Below, in pieces: positions 1 through 8,778 of a stretch of 35,285 bases of DNA. The translations under genes and the position numbers were made by a program. Position 1 is the first letter of the stretch. The number at the start of each line of letters is the position of its first letter. The notes under the pieces are model-generated. The model did no database searches. It saw nothing but the letters and a program-made list of their open reading frames with translations, and had not been told where the DNA came from. Source of the stretch: a bacterium UBP7_UBA7824 (GTDB lineage Bacteria; UBP7; UBA6624); NCBI GenBank assembly GCA_002501535.1, contig DLTY01000051.1, positions 537-35,821 on the forward strand. The letters run 5' to 3'.

Positions 1-1005
1 GAAAGAGAGCAAACTTTGAATCAGATTTTGATAGAAATGGATGGTTTTGAGTCTCATAATAATGTTGTTGTTATTGCAGCTACAAATAGGCCTGACATAC
101 TTGACCCAGCCTTGATAAGGTCAGGCAGGTTTGACAGGAAGATAAAGGTAAACCTGCCTACGGTAGGTTCCAGAGAGGATATATTGAAAGTTCACTCTTC
201 TGGAAAACCTTTTGAAAAAGGGATAAGTTTAAAACATATAGCACAAAGAACACCTGGCTTTTCAGGTGCTGATTTAGAAAATTTGCTTAATGAATCTGCA
301 TTGCTTGCTGCTAGAGCAAAGGCAAAAAAAATCAAACAAGAGCATCTTGCCGAGGCTGTTGAAAGAGTTGCAATGGGTCCGCAAAGAAGATCTTTAATGA
401 TTTCCCAAAAAGAAAAAGAAACTGTTGCCTGGCATGAATCAGGCCACGCTATTGTTTCTTACATTCTTGGTTCAACAGTACATAAAATTACCATAATTCC
501 AAGAGCTGAGGCTCTTGGTTATGTGTGGAATACTGATTCAGAAGACGAAAAAGATAAAGCTCTTAAAACCAAGAAAGAACTTATGAATGAGATGGCAATC
601 TGCCTTGCTGGACGTGCAGCTGAGAAGATTACATTTAACGAAATTACAAATGGCGCAAGTTCAGATATAAAAAGAGTTACAAGTATTGCAAGGTCCATGG
701 TTAGAAATTGGGGAATGAGTGACAAGATAGGGCCAGTAGATTACGAGTATGATCAAGAGCCATTTTTAGGCAGAGGATTGTCAATGCAGACAAATCATTC
801 TGACGCCATGGAGGAAGAGATAGATCGACAGGTTTTATCCCTTGTTACAGATTCACAAAACCATGCTGAAGATTTACTCCAGGAACACAAGGATGCCTTA
901 GACGGTTTAGCCAATATATTATTAGAAAAAGAATCAATAGATAGAGAGGATTTTGAAAAGCTAATGAAAGGTTTAAGTGTTGAAAGAATTAAAAAAAATG
1001 ATTAG
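1..1005 (+). CDS. ftsH: ATP-dependent zinc metalloprotease FtsH, C-terminal part (5' end outside window)
   Basis: FtsH is a membrane-anchored AAA+ protease that unfolds and degrades membrane and some cytosolic proteins. The reading frame is open from base 1, so this is the last 335 codons of a gene that starts upstream; an apparent TTG start at 16 is really an internal Leu. Visible features are the end of the AAA+ domain (AATNRPD near residue 27, the arginine-finger region RSGRFDR near 40), the M41 zinc site HESGH at 145-149 and the third-ligand region GASSDIKR near 218. The transmembrane segments and Walker A/B motifs lie outside. The usual LPEED-like stretch after the zinc site is replaced by WNTDSEDEKDKA, an odd local divergence. 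It ends 47 bases before nuoA on the same strand. FtsH is often in housekeeping clusters, so no functional link to nuo is implied. Confidence 0.95.
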   Translation, partial: EREQTLNQILIEMDGFESHNNVVVIAATNRPDILDPALIRSGRFDRKIKVNLPTVGSREDILKVHSSGKPFEKGISLKHIAQRTPGFSGADLENLLNESALLAARAKAKKIKQEHLAEAVERVAMGPQRRSLMISQKEKETVAWHESGHAIVSYILGSTVHKITIIPRAEALGYVWNTDSEDEKDKALKTKKELMNEMAICLAGRAAEKITFNEITNGASSDIKRVTSIARSMVRNWGMSDKIGPVDYEYDQEPFLGRGLSMQTNHSDAMEEEIDRQVLSLVTDSQNHAEDLLQEHKDALDGLANILLEKESIDREDFEKLMKGLSVERIKKND

Positions 1006-1052
1006 AATTTACCAAATGCCCATTATGCAGAATTGCATCCTATATTAAAGTC

Positions 1053-1445
1053 ATGGTTGATGATTTTCAAGCAACCACTCAGTTTTCAACAGTTTTATTG
1101 TTTTTCTTTGGAGCTATTGGTTTTGGTGTAATTTCTCTTTTTATGAATCAGCTTACTGGTGGAAGGTTTCCATCCCCTTCAAAATTGAGTACGTACGAAT
1201 GTGGCAATGACCCTCATTCAGATGCTGATATACCTTTTAATTTTCGTTTTGCTGTCATTGCTGTTATTTTTCTTTTGTTTGAAATTGAATTAGTTTTTTT
1301 CCTGCCATGGGCTGTAAGTTTTAGAAATCTTCTTTTCACCACTGGATGGCCAGCATTTTTTGAGATGATTACTTTTTTCTTCATCTTAATATTAGCTTTC
1401 GTCTATGTTTGGAGAAAGGGTGGTTTGGAGTGGGACAGGAATTAG
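1053..1445 (+). CDS. nuoA: NADH-quinone oxidoreductase subunit A (complex I)
   Basis: Small membrane subunit of respiratory complex I, located beside the quinone site. The 130 residues show three membrane helices (about 15-35, 67-89, 98-120) and the family signature YECGNDP followed by a DIPFNFRF loop; the Cys of YECG lies on the loop that closes over the quinone channel. Length is normal for NuoA (about 120-150). It is the first gene of a ten-gene nuo cluster. No clear Shine-Dalgarno precedes the ATG; a TATATT hexamer lies only 6 bases upstream (1041-1046), so the start of the transcript is uncertain. Confidence 0.95.
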   Translation: MVDDFQATTQFSTVLLFFFGAIGFGVISLFMNQLTGGRFPSPSKLSTYECGNDPHSDADIPFNFRFAVIAVIFLLFEIELVFFLPWAVSFRNLLFTTGWPAFFEMITFFFILILAFVYVWRKGGLEWDRN

Positions 1446-1457
1446 GAGTTTGAATTT

Positions 1458-1928
1458 ATGAGTCAGGAACCTTACATGTTAGCAAAATTAGACGATTTAC
1501 TTGGTTGGTGCAGGAAAAATAGTTTATGGCCTATGACCTTCGGTTTGGCTTGTTGCGCTATAGAAATGATGTCAATCGGAGATACTAAATACGATGTCGA
1601 TAGACTCGGTGTTGTATTTAGAGCAAGTCCTAGACAATCCGATGTGATGATTGTTTCTGGTACTGTAACTTACAAAATGGCTCCATTGCTGAAGAGGCTT
1701 TACGACCAGATGCCAGAGCCAAAATATGTTATATCAATGGGTTCTTGTGCTAATTCTGGAGGCATTTATAAAGATGCTTATTCTGTTGTAAATGGTGTTG
1801 ACCAGGTTGTTCCTGTTGACGTTTATGTTCCTGGATGTCCTCCTAGGCCAGAAGCCTTAATTTACGCTATCACAAAATTGCAAGAAAAAATTGAAAAGGA
1901 GAAAATAATTTCTGACCGTGTTGCATGA
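1458..1928 (+). CDS. nuoB: NADH-quinone oxidoreductase subunit B (complex I)
   Basis: Carries iron-sulfur cluster N2, the last electron carrier before quinone, in the peripheral arm of complex I. The 156-residue protein has the four expected N2 ligands: the tandem C32-C33 in [10 protein letters not shown]97 in GSCANSGG and C127 in VPGCPPRPE. Length is typical for a short NuoB. It follows nuoA by 12 bases and its end overlaps the likely GTG start of nuoC by 11 bases. All catalytic positions are intact, so the quinone-reducing module should be functional. Confidence 0.96.
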   Translation: MSQEPYMLAKLDDLLGWCRKNSLWPMTFGLACCAIEMMSIGDTKYDVDRLGVVFRASPRQSDVMIVSGTVTYKMAPLLKRLYDQMPEPKYVISMGSCANSGGIYKDAYSVVNGVDQVVPVDVYVPGCPPRPEALIYAITKLQEKIEKEKIISDRVA

Positions 1929-2487
1929 TAAAAAACTTTTTCTCAAAAAGCTAAAACCTTTTTTTAATGATTATGCTGAGATAAGAGGTCAGCTTATATT
2001 TATTCTAGACAGATCAAAAATTTTGGAATGTTTGTCTTTTCTTAAAAATGATAAGGATTTAAAGTTTAATATGCTGCATGATTTGACTTGTAACCAAAAA
2101 GCAAAAGGTTTAGAAGTTGTGTATCAGCTTCATAGTGTTGATAATTCTTATTGGGTAACATTAAAATCATTGATACCCTTTGAATCTTTGGTTGCTCCTT
2201 CTGCTACTTCTGTTTTTATTGCTGCTGATTGGCATGAGAGAGAAGCTTTTGATATGTTTGGAATAAAGTTCAATGATCATCCTGATTTAAGAAGGATATT
2301 ACTACCTGACGATTGGGAAGGGCACCCTCTTAAGAAAGAATATCCATTAGGTGGTTTTAAAGATATAAAGCCAATTTGGGCTTACGAGGAAGCAGAAGAC
2401 TTGCAGAATCTTCCGGATAGAGAGATTTTGGATTCTTCAATTATTAATCCAGATTCAGATGATAAATTAAAGGTGATAGAAAGTTAA
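1918..2487 (+). CDS. nuoC: NADH-quinone oxidoreductase subunit C (complex I, 30 kDa)
   Basis: Peripheral-arm structural subunit that packs against NuoD. The 189 residues contain the family signature in the second half: [20 protein letters not shown], then [17 protein letters not shown]. NuoC and NuoD are separate genes here, unlike the fused NuoCD of Escherichia coli. The start is uncertain: GTG at 1918 is used here, with TTG at 1921 the alternative; AAGGAG at 1896-1901 is rather far upstream (16 bases). The stop codon overlaps the nuoD start by one base (TAATG), which suggests translational coupling. Confidence 0.93.
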   Translation: MLHDKKLFLKKLKPFFNDYAEIRGQLIFILDRSKILECLSFLKNDKDLKFNMLHDLTCNQKAKGLEVVYQLHSVDNSYWVTLKSLIPFESLVAPSATSVFIAADWHEREAFDMFGIKFNDHPDLRRILLPDDWEGHPLKKEYPLGGFKDIKPIWAYEEAEDLQNLPDREILDSSIINPDSDDKLKVIES

Positions 2488-3635
2488 TGAGTGATCCAAA
2501 AGATTTTCTAACCACTCAAACAGGAACTTTGCTTGAGAAAGAATCTGAAGATAGATTTTGGCTCAATATGGGTCCACAACACCCTTCAACACATGGTGTT
2601 TTTAGAATTTTGCTTGAAACAGAAGGTGAAATTGTTAAAAATGTTGTTCCGATAATTGGGTATCTTCACAGAGGTGTTGAAAAAATATCAGAAAACAGGG
2701 ATTGGATGGGTGCTTTACCGCTTACAGACAGGATGGATTATCTTGGTGCAATGTCAAACAATATGGCTTTAACCTTGCCTGTTGAGGAATTGATGGAGCT
2801 AGAGGTTCCAAGAAGGGCGCAATGGCTTAGGGTTTTGGCATTAGAGACAAACCGACTAGCTAGCCATTTATTGTTTTATGGAACATTAGGTTTGGACCTT
2901 GGAGCTTTAACTCCTTTCTTTTTCGCTTTCAGGCAAAGAGAAATAGCACAATATTTACTAGAGCTTCTTTCCGGTCAAAGAATTACTTTTAATTACATAA
3001 GGTATGGCGGCGTTCGTTTAGATATAACAACCCCTATAGAAAGAGAGTTTAGAAAATTTATCACAGGCTTTAGGCCCGCTTATGAAGAAATGTGGAATCT
3101 TGTAGAAGGGAATGAGATTTTTCGTACGAGGATTATTGGTGTTGGTGAATCCACTCCTGAATTATTGATTAAGCATGGGGTTACAGGGCCAATATTAAGA
3201 GCTTCAGGTGTAAAAAGAGATCTAAGAAAAGATAGACCTTTTGCTGCTTATGATGAATTTGATTTTGACGTCATTACTCATGATAAAGGAGACACGTATT
3301 CAAGATGGTATTGCAGATACAAAGAAATGGGTGAATCTTTGAAAATTATTGAACAATGTTTAGACGGCATGCCTGATGGCCCACATATTAAAAAGATGCC
3401 ATTTTTCTTCAAACCCCCTCCAGGAGAGATATATTCTGTTACAGATACACCTAGAGGTGATTTGGGTGTTTATATAGTCTCAGATGGTAGTAGATTTCCT
3501 TACAGGGTTAGATACAGAGCACCTTCTTTTTGCAATCTCTCTGTTCTTTCTGAGCTTTTGTACGGTACAGGAATTGGTGATGTTATTGCTATCCTTGGAT
3601 CTTTCGATCCTGTTTTTGGAGAGGTAGATAGATGA
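2487..3635 (+). CDS. nuoD: NADH-quinone oxidoreductase subunit D (complex I, 49 kDa)
   Basis: Forms the quinone-binding pocket of complex I together with NuoB. The 382 residues begin the conserved fold at GPQHPSTHGVFR and end with the family C-terminus (DPVFGEVDR). By alignment to Thermus Nqo4, H36 (in PSTHG) and Y85 (in DRMDYLG) correspond to the quinone head-group ligands His38 and Tyr87. The LDLGALTPFFFAFR and NYIRYGG blocks are intact. It overlaps nuoH by four bases (ATGA). Length is slightly below the usual about 400, without a missing motif. Confidence 0.97.
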   Translation: MSDPKDFLTTQTGTLLEKESEDRFWLNMGPQHPSTHGVFRILLETEGEIVKNVVPIIGYLHRGVEKISENRDWMGALPLTDRMDYLGAMSNNMALTLPVEELMELEVPRRAQWLRVLALETNRLASHLLFYGTLGLDLGALTPFFFAFRQREIAQYLLELLSGQRITFNYIRYGGVRLDITTPIEREFRKFITGFRPAYEEMWNLVEGNEIFRTRIIGVGESTPELLIKHGVTGPILRASGVKRDLRKDRPFAAYDEFDFDVITHDKGDTYSRWYCRYKEMGESLKIIEQCLDGMPDGPHIKKMPFFFKPPPGEIYSVTDTPRGDLGVYIVSDGSRFPYRVRYRAPSFCNLSVLSELLYGTGIGDVIAILGSFDPVFGEVDR

Positions 3636-4996
3636 AGCTTCTGGAATGGCGCGTTAGAAGAGTCCCTGTAGGAAAGATATCTTTGATTTTGGGCATTCTT
3701 GCATTTGTGCTTTTTGCTACCTGGAAAATTTGGGCTTTAACTGGTTATTGGAGCCTTGAACCTTATTTTGATTCATTGCGAAATTTATTTTTAACTTTAA
3801 GAGATAAATTTGGTGGACCTGGAGAGCCTCCAATGGGTTTGTATAACACCCTTATTATCACTCTTAAGCTTTTGGGAATCTTGCTCGTATTGCTTTTAAT
3901 AGGGGCATATTCAACTTTAATGGAAAGAAAGATATTAGCTTTTATGCAGGATAGATTAGGTCCAACCAGAGTAGGTCCAAGAGGTATACTTCAGCCAATA
4001 GCAGACGGTCTTAAGTTGTTACAAAAAGAATGTATTGTGCCACTGGGGGCTGATCGTAATTTTCATTATTTAGCGCCAGTTATATGTTTTATACCTGCAT
4101 TAATGGGAGCTGTCCTTATACCTTTTGGTAAAGGGTTGATGCCTGTTGACTTAAATGTTGGAATTTTGTATTTTTTCGCTTTGGGTGCCTTTGGAGAGTT
4201 GGGTATATTTTTGGCTGCCTGGGGTTCGAATAATAAGTATTCAGCAATTGCTGGTTTCCGAGCTGTAGCTCAGCTTGTTAGTTATGAAATACCTATGGCC
4301 TTTTGCATAATGTCGATAGTTTTGCTTTCTGGCAGCTTGAAGATTGGAGAGATTATTAACGCTCAGATAGAAGGAGCTACTGCTTATGGTGGTTTAGGTT
4401 TTCCTATTTGGTTTATAGTTCCTCAGTTTTTAGGATTCTTAATATTCTTTTTAAGTGCTGTGGCAGAAACAAACAGAACACCTTTTGATTTAGCTGAGGC
4501 AGAATCAGAATTAGTCAGCGGTTTCCATACTGAATATACTGGCTTAAGATGGGCTTTTTTCTTTTTGGCTGAATATGTAAATATTTTTATTGGAGCAAGT
4601 ATTATTACAGCTATGTATCTGGGCGGTTATGCTGGACCTGAACTACCATTCTTAGGTGAAACGCTTTCTTCAGTTGTTTGGTTTTGTCTAAAGGTATTTT
4701 TGATATTTTTTACCATTGTTTGGTTGCGTGGAACTTTGCCGCGTTTGAGAGTGGATCAATTAATGATGCTGTGTTGGAAGAGGTTGATACCCATTGCAAT
4801 GGCTAATTTTTTGCTTACAGGAATTTTTGTTTTTGCAAACACGGTCAGGTTAACACCACAATTATGGCCTGTTCACTTAGAAAACAGTGCTTACACTTCT
4901 ATTGCTGCAATAGTCGTTATATTAATTCTCATGTTTGGTTTAGCCTGGTTCTTTGCGAAAGATTTATTAAAACCTATGAAAGAGAGGGATGTTTAA
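3632..4996 (+). CDS. nuoH: NADH-quinone oxidoreductase subunit H (complex I), N-terminally extended
   Basis: Membrane subunit forming the entry of the quinone channel and linking the redox and proton-pumping modules. Key conserved blocks are present: MERKILAFMQDRLGPTRVGP (about 97-116) and the acidic loop from ETNRTPFDLAEAESELVSGF to about residue 304. At 454 residues it is much longer than E. coli NuoH (325). Part of the excess is an N-terminal extension of about 70 residues with an extra hydrophobic segment (about 16-36) before the canonical first helix at about 71-95. The start is supported by the ATGA overlap with nuoD. It abuts nuoI with no spacer. Confidence 0.96.
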   Translation: MKLLEWRVRRVPVGKISLILGILAFVLFATWKIWALTGYWSLEPYFDSLRNLFLTLRDKFGGPGEPPMGLYNTLIITLKLLGILLVLLLIGAYSTLMERKILAFMQDRLGPTRVGPRGILQPIADGLKLLQKECIVPLGADRNFHYLAPVICFIPALMGAVLIPFGKGLMPVDLNVGILYFFALGAFGELGIFLAAWGSNNKYSAIAGFRAVAQLVSYEIPMAFCIMSIVLLSGSLKIGEIINAQIEGATAYGGLGFPIWFIVPQFLGFLIFFLSAVAETNRTPFDLAEAESELVSGFHTEYTGLRWAFFFLAEYVNIFIGASIITAMYLGGYAGPELPFLGETLSSVVWFCLKVFLIFFTIVWLRGTLPRLRVDQLMMLCWKRLIPIAMANFLLTGIFVFANTVRLTPQLWPVHLENSAYTSIAAIVVILILMFGLAWFFAKDLLKPMKERDV

Positions 4997-5725
4997 ATGC
5001 AGTTAGAGAGTATTAGCAATATTTCAACAGTAATTACTGTTTTAATGTTTTGTATATTGGTCTTTTTTGCTTTTGTTGTTGTTAGGTCAGGAGCAACTGG
5101 TATTGTTTCAGGTTTGCGATTAGTTTTTGAGAAATTTTTGAGAAATTTTGAACAAAATGATACTCTTGAATATCCAGGTGAAGATAGAGAGATGGGCCAT
5201 AGATGGAAAGGCAGATTTGTACAGATGATTGACGAGAAAGGAAGGATGCGTTGTGATGCTTGTCAATTATGTGCTCAAGCCTGCCCAGATAACCTTATCG
5301 AGGTCTTGCCTGAAGGAAAAGGTAGAGACAAGAGGCCAAGAGTTTACACTTTAAATTATGCTGCTTGTCATAATTGTGGTTTCTGTGTTGATATATGTCC
5401 AAGTGATGCAATAAGAATGTCTAGAGATTTTGAAACAGCTACATATCAAAGAACCGATGCTTTCAGCCATGACGACAATGAGTCTTTGGTTTTTAATTTG
5501 GAAGACTTGGTTGCTTTTGAATCTTCAGTTTATCCTGAACTTTTTGATTCTAGCTCTCCTGGAGATTTTGCAGACAGTCTTGGTTATTTTAAAAATAAAA
5601 AAATATTTGAGGAAGATTCTTATTTGGATTATGAGCCAATGGATGAAGATGCATTGCATGTAGTTGAAGAAGATGTTGAAGAAATCGATGATAAGGATTA
5701 TGAGATACCAGAGCTAGATGACTAA
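4997..5725 (+). CDS. nuoI: NADH-quinone oxidoreductase subunit I (complex I), with acidic C-terminal tail
   Basis: Ferredoxin-like subunit carrying clusters N6a and N6b that pass electrons towards N2. Two complete 4Fe-4S motifs are visible: C86, C89, C92, C96 and C124, C127, C130, C134. The N-terminus has a strongly hydrophobic segment (about 12-30), longer than the short amphipathic helix of typical NuoI. The protein is 242 residues versus about 165-180 for most NuoI, because residues from about 155 onward form an extension whose last 34 residues are half Asp/Glu. The frame runs without a break and ends in an 8-base overlap with nuoJ, so the tail is not an obvious frameshift. Its role is unknown; a docking surface for another subunit or electron donor is inference. 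Confidence 0.95.
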   Translation: MQLESISNISTVITVLMFCILVFFAFVVVRSGATGIVSGLRLVFEKFLRNFEQNDTLEYPGEDREMGHRWKGRFVQMIDEKGRMRCDACQLCAQACPDNLIEVLPEGKGRDKRPRVYTLNYAACHNCGFCVDICPSDAIRMSRDFETATYQRTDAFSHDDNESLVFNLEDLVAFESSVYPELFDSSSPGDFADSLGYFKNKKIFEEDSYLDYEPMDEDALHVVEEDVEEIDDKDYEIPELDD

Positions 5726-6320
5726 TTTTGATTTGACTCCTTACGTGCCATGGATTTGGTTTTCTTTTTTTGGTTTGTTTACCTTGGTGATGGCTCTTGG
5801 TGTAGTTTTTCATAGAAAGATTGTTTACAATGCCGTTTTCCTAGCATTGAGCCTTGTTGGAACAGGAGCTCTTTACATAACCTTGAATGCTGATTTTCTA
5901 GGAATAGTTCAAATATTGCTTTATGTTGGTGGAATCATTGTATTGATATTGTTTTCAATCCTTCTTACAAGAGGAGAGGAAAGGGGTGTTGAATATGTAA
6001 ACAGAAATAAGCAAAGTTTCTGGGCATTTTCTTCAATAATGGGTTTATCCCTATGGATAGGTATTCAATTTTGGAAAGTTCAATGGCCTGACGCTAATCG
6101 TAATTTAGCTGCCAATCATTGGGAAAGATATTCCGAAATAGCAACAATTAAAACATTGCCACAAATTTTGAACAGAACTGTTCCAGTCGAGGCAATAGGT
6201 GATGGTTTAATGAAACCATATCTCTTGATCTTTGAGCTAGCAAGTATTGTTTTGCTGGTTGCGATGGTTGGTGTTGTTATATATATGAAACCCGAAAAGA
6301 AAGGAGACGCAGATGCTTAA
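5718..6320 (+). CDS. nuoJ: NADH-quinone oxidoreductase subunit J (complex I)
   Basis: Membrane subunit next to NuoK and NuoA; its third helix takes part in the conformational coupling of quinone reduction to proton pumping. The 200 residues contain about five hydrophobic helices and the recognisable LGIVQILLYVGGIIVLILFS block (about 61-80) with the helix-breaking Gly pair. The last helix is followed by a short charged tail. Length is near the usual 165-200. It overlaps nuoI and nuoK by 8 bases each, consistent with one transcript. Confidence 0.94.
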   Translation: MTNFDLTPYVPWIWFSFFGLFTLVMALGVVFHRKIVYNAVFLALSLVGTGALYITLNADFLGIVQILLYVGGIIVLILFSILLTRGEERGVEYVNRNKQSFWAFSSIMGLSLWIGIQFWKVQWPDANRNLAANHWERYSEIATIKTLPQILNRTVPVEAIGDGLMKPYLLIFELASIVLLVAMVGVVIYMKPEKKGDADA

Positions 6321-6753
6321 CCTCTTTTTGAATGATGTTTTTTCAGGGCAACAATGTACTATTGAAAATATAGGAAATTGTCATTTTTACGGACCAGCTG
6401 TTCCTGTAAATGCTTATCTTTTTTTGGCCATGATTCTATTTGGCCTTGGTGCTTATGGTGTCGTTACTCGAAAACATTTAATAAGTATTCTTATGTGTAT
6501 GGAGGTAATGTTAAATGCAGTTAATCTTATGCTTGTTGCCTTCAGTAGGCAATGGGGTTTAGCCTCCATGAGACCTCCGTTTGTTTCTACAGGTGATGAT
6601 TTTTGGGTTTATGTTCCTGTTGGTCAAATTTTTGTAATATTTTCTTTAACAATTGCTGTTGCAGAGGCGGCTATAGGTTTGGCGCTTGTTTATCACATTT
6701 ACAAATCTCTTGGAACAACTCAAGCAGATGATTTTGATTTATTGAAAGGATGA
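6313..6753 (+). CDS. nuoK: NADH-quinone oxidoreductase subunit K (complex I), enlarged
   Basis: MrpC-like membrane subunit with two buried glutamates on the proton path, here E64 (MCMEVMLNAVNLM) and E118 (VAEAAIGLALVYHIY). At 146 residues it is about half as long again as the usual 100. The excess is an N-terminal extension of about 30 residues containing two cysteines (C15, C23), a loop of about 20 residues between helices two and three (about 81-100) and a short polar C-terminus. Both ends overlap neighbouring nuo genes (8 bases with nuoJ, 4 bases ATGA with nuoL), so the boundaries are well supported. Confidence 0.94.
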   Translation: MLNLFLNDVFSGQQCTIENIGNCHFYGPAVPVNAYLFLAMILFGLGAYGVVTRKHLISILMCMEVMLNAVNLMLVAFSRQWGLASMRPPFVSTGDDFWVYVPVGQIFVIFSLTIAVAEAAIGLALVYHIYKSLGTTQADDFDLLKG

Positions 6754-8768
6754 TTTATTTAATTTTAATTCCATTGCTGCCTTTATTGGCATTTGCTTTA
6801 ATAGCTCCGTTAACAAAGTTATGGAAAAGAAAATCTGCATTTATTGCAACTGCAGCAATCATAGCCTCTTCCATTTTCTCCTTAATGCTTTTCTTTGAAG
6901 CGGTTAAAAAGGGTGGCCCGATTAAAGATCAAGACGGTTCGTTTTGGACAGCAAACCACCATCCAATTACTTTTAATTGGAGCTTGCCAAATTGGCTTCC
7001 ATTAGGTGGTAGCGATTCTATTGATTTAAGTTTTTCAGCGGATGGATTCACTTTAATGATGTTATTGGTTGTGACCTTGGTTAGTGTATGCGTTCATATT
7101 TATTCTTTTGGCTATATGGATTATGCTGGAAAATATTACCAACATGAAGAAAAGAATCTTCCCAGGTATTATGGATATTTGTCAATCTTTACTGCAGCGA
7201 TGTTGATAATGGTTTTAGCTAATAATTTAATTTTAGCTTTTATTGGATGGGAACTGATGGGTCTTGCGAGTTATCTCTTGATAGGTTTTTGGTTCGATAA
7301 AGAAAGTGCTGCTGTCGCTGCAAAAAAAGCTTTTTTAACTACAAAAGTTGGAGATTTATCACTTTTTCTCGGGGTTTTGACTTTGTATGGAGTTACAGGA
7401 ACTTTTGATATTCCAAAAATACTTGAATTCGCTTCATCACACGATACAAATGGCATAATTGGAGTAGCCGCCTTGCTTATTTTCGGCGGTGCAATGGGTA
7501 AAAGCGCTCAGTTTTTTCTACATGTCTGGCTTCCAGATGCTATGGAAGGCCCAACCCCTGCTTCTTCTTTAATTCATGCTGCAACAATGGTAGCAGCAGG
7601 TGTTTATCTGATAGCAAGATTGCATCCTATTTTTTCAGGAGATATGGCTTCTTCAGTTGTTTCTCACATTGGAGCCTTTACTGCTCTTTTTGCAGCCTGT
7701 ATAGCAATTGCAAGATGGGATATAAAAAGAGTTCTAGCATATTCAACAATAAGTCAGCTTGGGTTTATGGTTGCTGGGCTTGGAACAGGAAGTGTTGCGG
7801 CAGGAATATTCCATCTTTTTACACACGCTTTTTTCAAAGCTCTTCTATTCCAGGCGGCTGGATCTGTTATTCATGGGGTTCATACAAACGACATGAGAGA
7901 AATGGGTAATTTGAAAAAATATATGCCAAAAACTTTTATGGTATTCCTTGTAGGGACATTAGCGCTTTCTGGAATTCCTCCATTTTCTGGATTTTTCAGC
8001 AAGGATGAAATTCTTTTGACAGCCTATTATTACGGAGAGCATGGTGATGGCTGGCTTCCTTATATCATGTTATCTATAGCCGCTTTCTTTACTGCTTTTT
8101 ATATGTTTAGAGTTGTTTATTTGACTTTTTTTGGAAAGTACAGAGGGCATGGCCATCCTCATGAATCACCTTCAATAATGACTGGTCCAATGATTTTCCT
8201 AGCAAGTATGTGTTTGATACCTTCCTTTGTAGGTGTTCCCGGAAAGCATGGATCTTGGGCAGCTTTGTTTATAGACCCTCACCCACATCATGGATTAAAT
8301 TTACAAGTAGCATTAACCTCTACTGTTTTAGCCGTTATTGCGATACTGCTTGCAAAAAAGATGTTTTTGAGTAAGTCAAATATGCCAAAAATTGAACTTG
8401 GATTTTTTGAAGAGAAAAATCCAGTTTTATGGAAGGCCCTCTCAAAAAGACTTTATGTAGATGAGGCTTTGCAATGGTCTTTTGTTAAGCCAGGAGCATA
8501 CTTGGCGGAACAGGTTGCCTGGTTCGATAAGAATGTTATTGACGGTATCGTTAACCGTGTAGCAGGTTTTGGGGACAAGATGTCTTCAGCATCTGCATTT
8601 ATTGATAAATATATTATTGACGGTATTGTTAATATGTTTGGTAGCTTAACGAAAGCTGGACATAAATTTATGAAAATGTATCAGACTGGTTTTATTTCTG
8701 GTTATCTTTTCATGATTCTGATTATGTTAGCTTTAATTTTATTGACCCAAGGATATTGGGTTTCTTAG
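6750..8768 (+). CDS. nuoL: NADH-quinone oxidoreductase subunit L (complex I, antiporter-like)
   Basis: Distal proton-pumping subunit of the membrane arm. The 672 residues carry the antiporter core: the helix with FIGWELMGLASYLL (the essential Glu), KAFLTTKVGD, the Lys-bearing KSAQFFLHVWLPDAMEGPTP with SSLIHAATMVAAGVYL, and RVLAYSTISQLG. The C-terminal part contains a short internal duplication, DKNVIDGIVN and DKYIIDGIVN, in the region of the lateral helix, before a final membrane anchor. Length is somewhat above E. coli NuoL (613). It starts in an ATGA overlap with nuoK. Confidence 0.97.
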   Translation: MIYLILIPLLPLLAFALIAPLTKLWKRKSAFIATAAIIASSIFSLMLFFEAVKKGGPIKDQDGSFWTANHHPITFNWSLPNWLPLGGSDSIDLSFSADGFTLMMLLVVTLVSVCVHIYSFGYMDYAGKYYQHEEKNLPRYYGYLSIFTAAMLIMVLANNLILAFIGWELMGLASYLLIGFWFDKESAAVAAKKAFLTTKVGDLSLFLGVLTLYGVTGTFDIPKILEFASSHDTNGIIGVAALLIFGGAMGKSAQFFLHVWLPDAMEGPTPASSLIHAATMVAAGVYLIARLHPIFSGDMASSVVSHIGAFTALFAACIAIARWDIKRVLAYSTISQLGFMVAGLGTGSVAAGIFHLFTHAFFKALLFQAAGSVIHGVHTNDMREMGNLKKYMPKTFMVFLVGTLALSGIPPFSGFFSKDEILLTAYYYGEHGDGWLPYIMLSIAAFFTAFYMFRVVYLTFFGKYRGHGHPHESPSIMTGPMIFLASMCLIPSFVGVPGKHGSWAALFIDPHPHHGLNLQVALTSTVLAVIAILLAKKMFLSKSNMPKIELGFFEEKNPVLWKALSKRLYVDEALQWSFVKPGAYLAEQVAWFDKNVIDGIVNRVAGFGDKMSSASAFIDKYIIDGIVNMFGSLTKAGHKFMKMYQTGFISGYLFMILIMLALILLTQGYWVS

Positions 8769-8778
8769 GAGATGTCTT

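Noticed and set aside
1025..1038. Inverted repeat ATGCA-GAAT-TGCAT between ftsH and nuoA
   Set aside because: Five-base arms are too short to distinguish from chance, and no other copy was noticed.
5430..5663. Plus-strand frame of 77 codons overlapping the NuoI acidic tail
   Set aside because: It looks like a frame shadow. The nuoI frame keeps its reading through to the overlap with nuoJ, so there is no reason to invoke a frameshift or nested gene.
8500..8640. Repeated VIDGIVN/IIDGIVN sequence in nuoL, considered as a duplication artefact
   Set aside because: Both copies are diverged at the DNA level and fall in the C-terminal lateral-helix region where NuoL length and repeats vary naturally.
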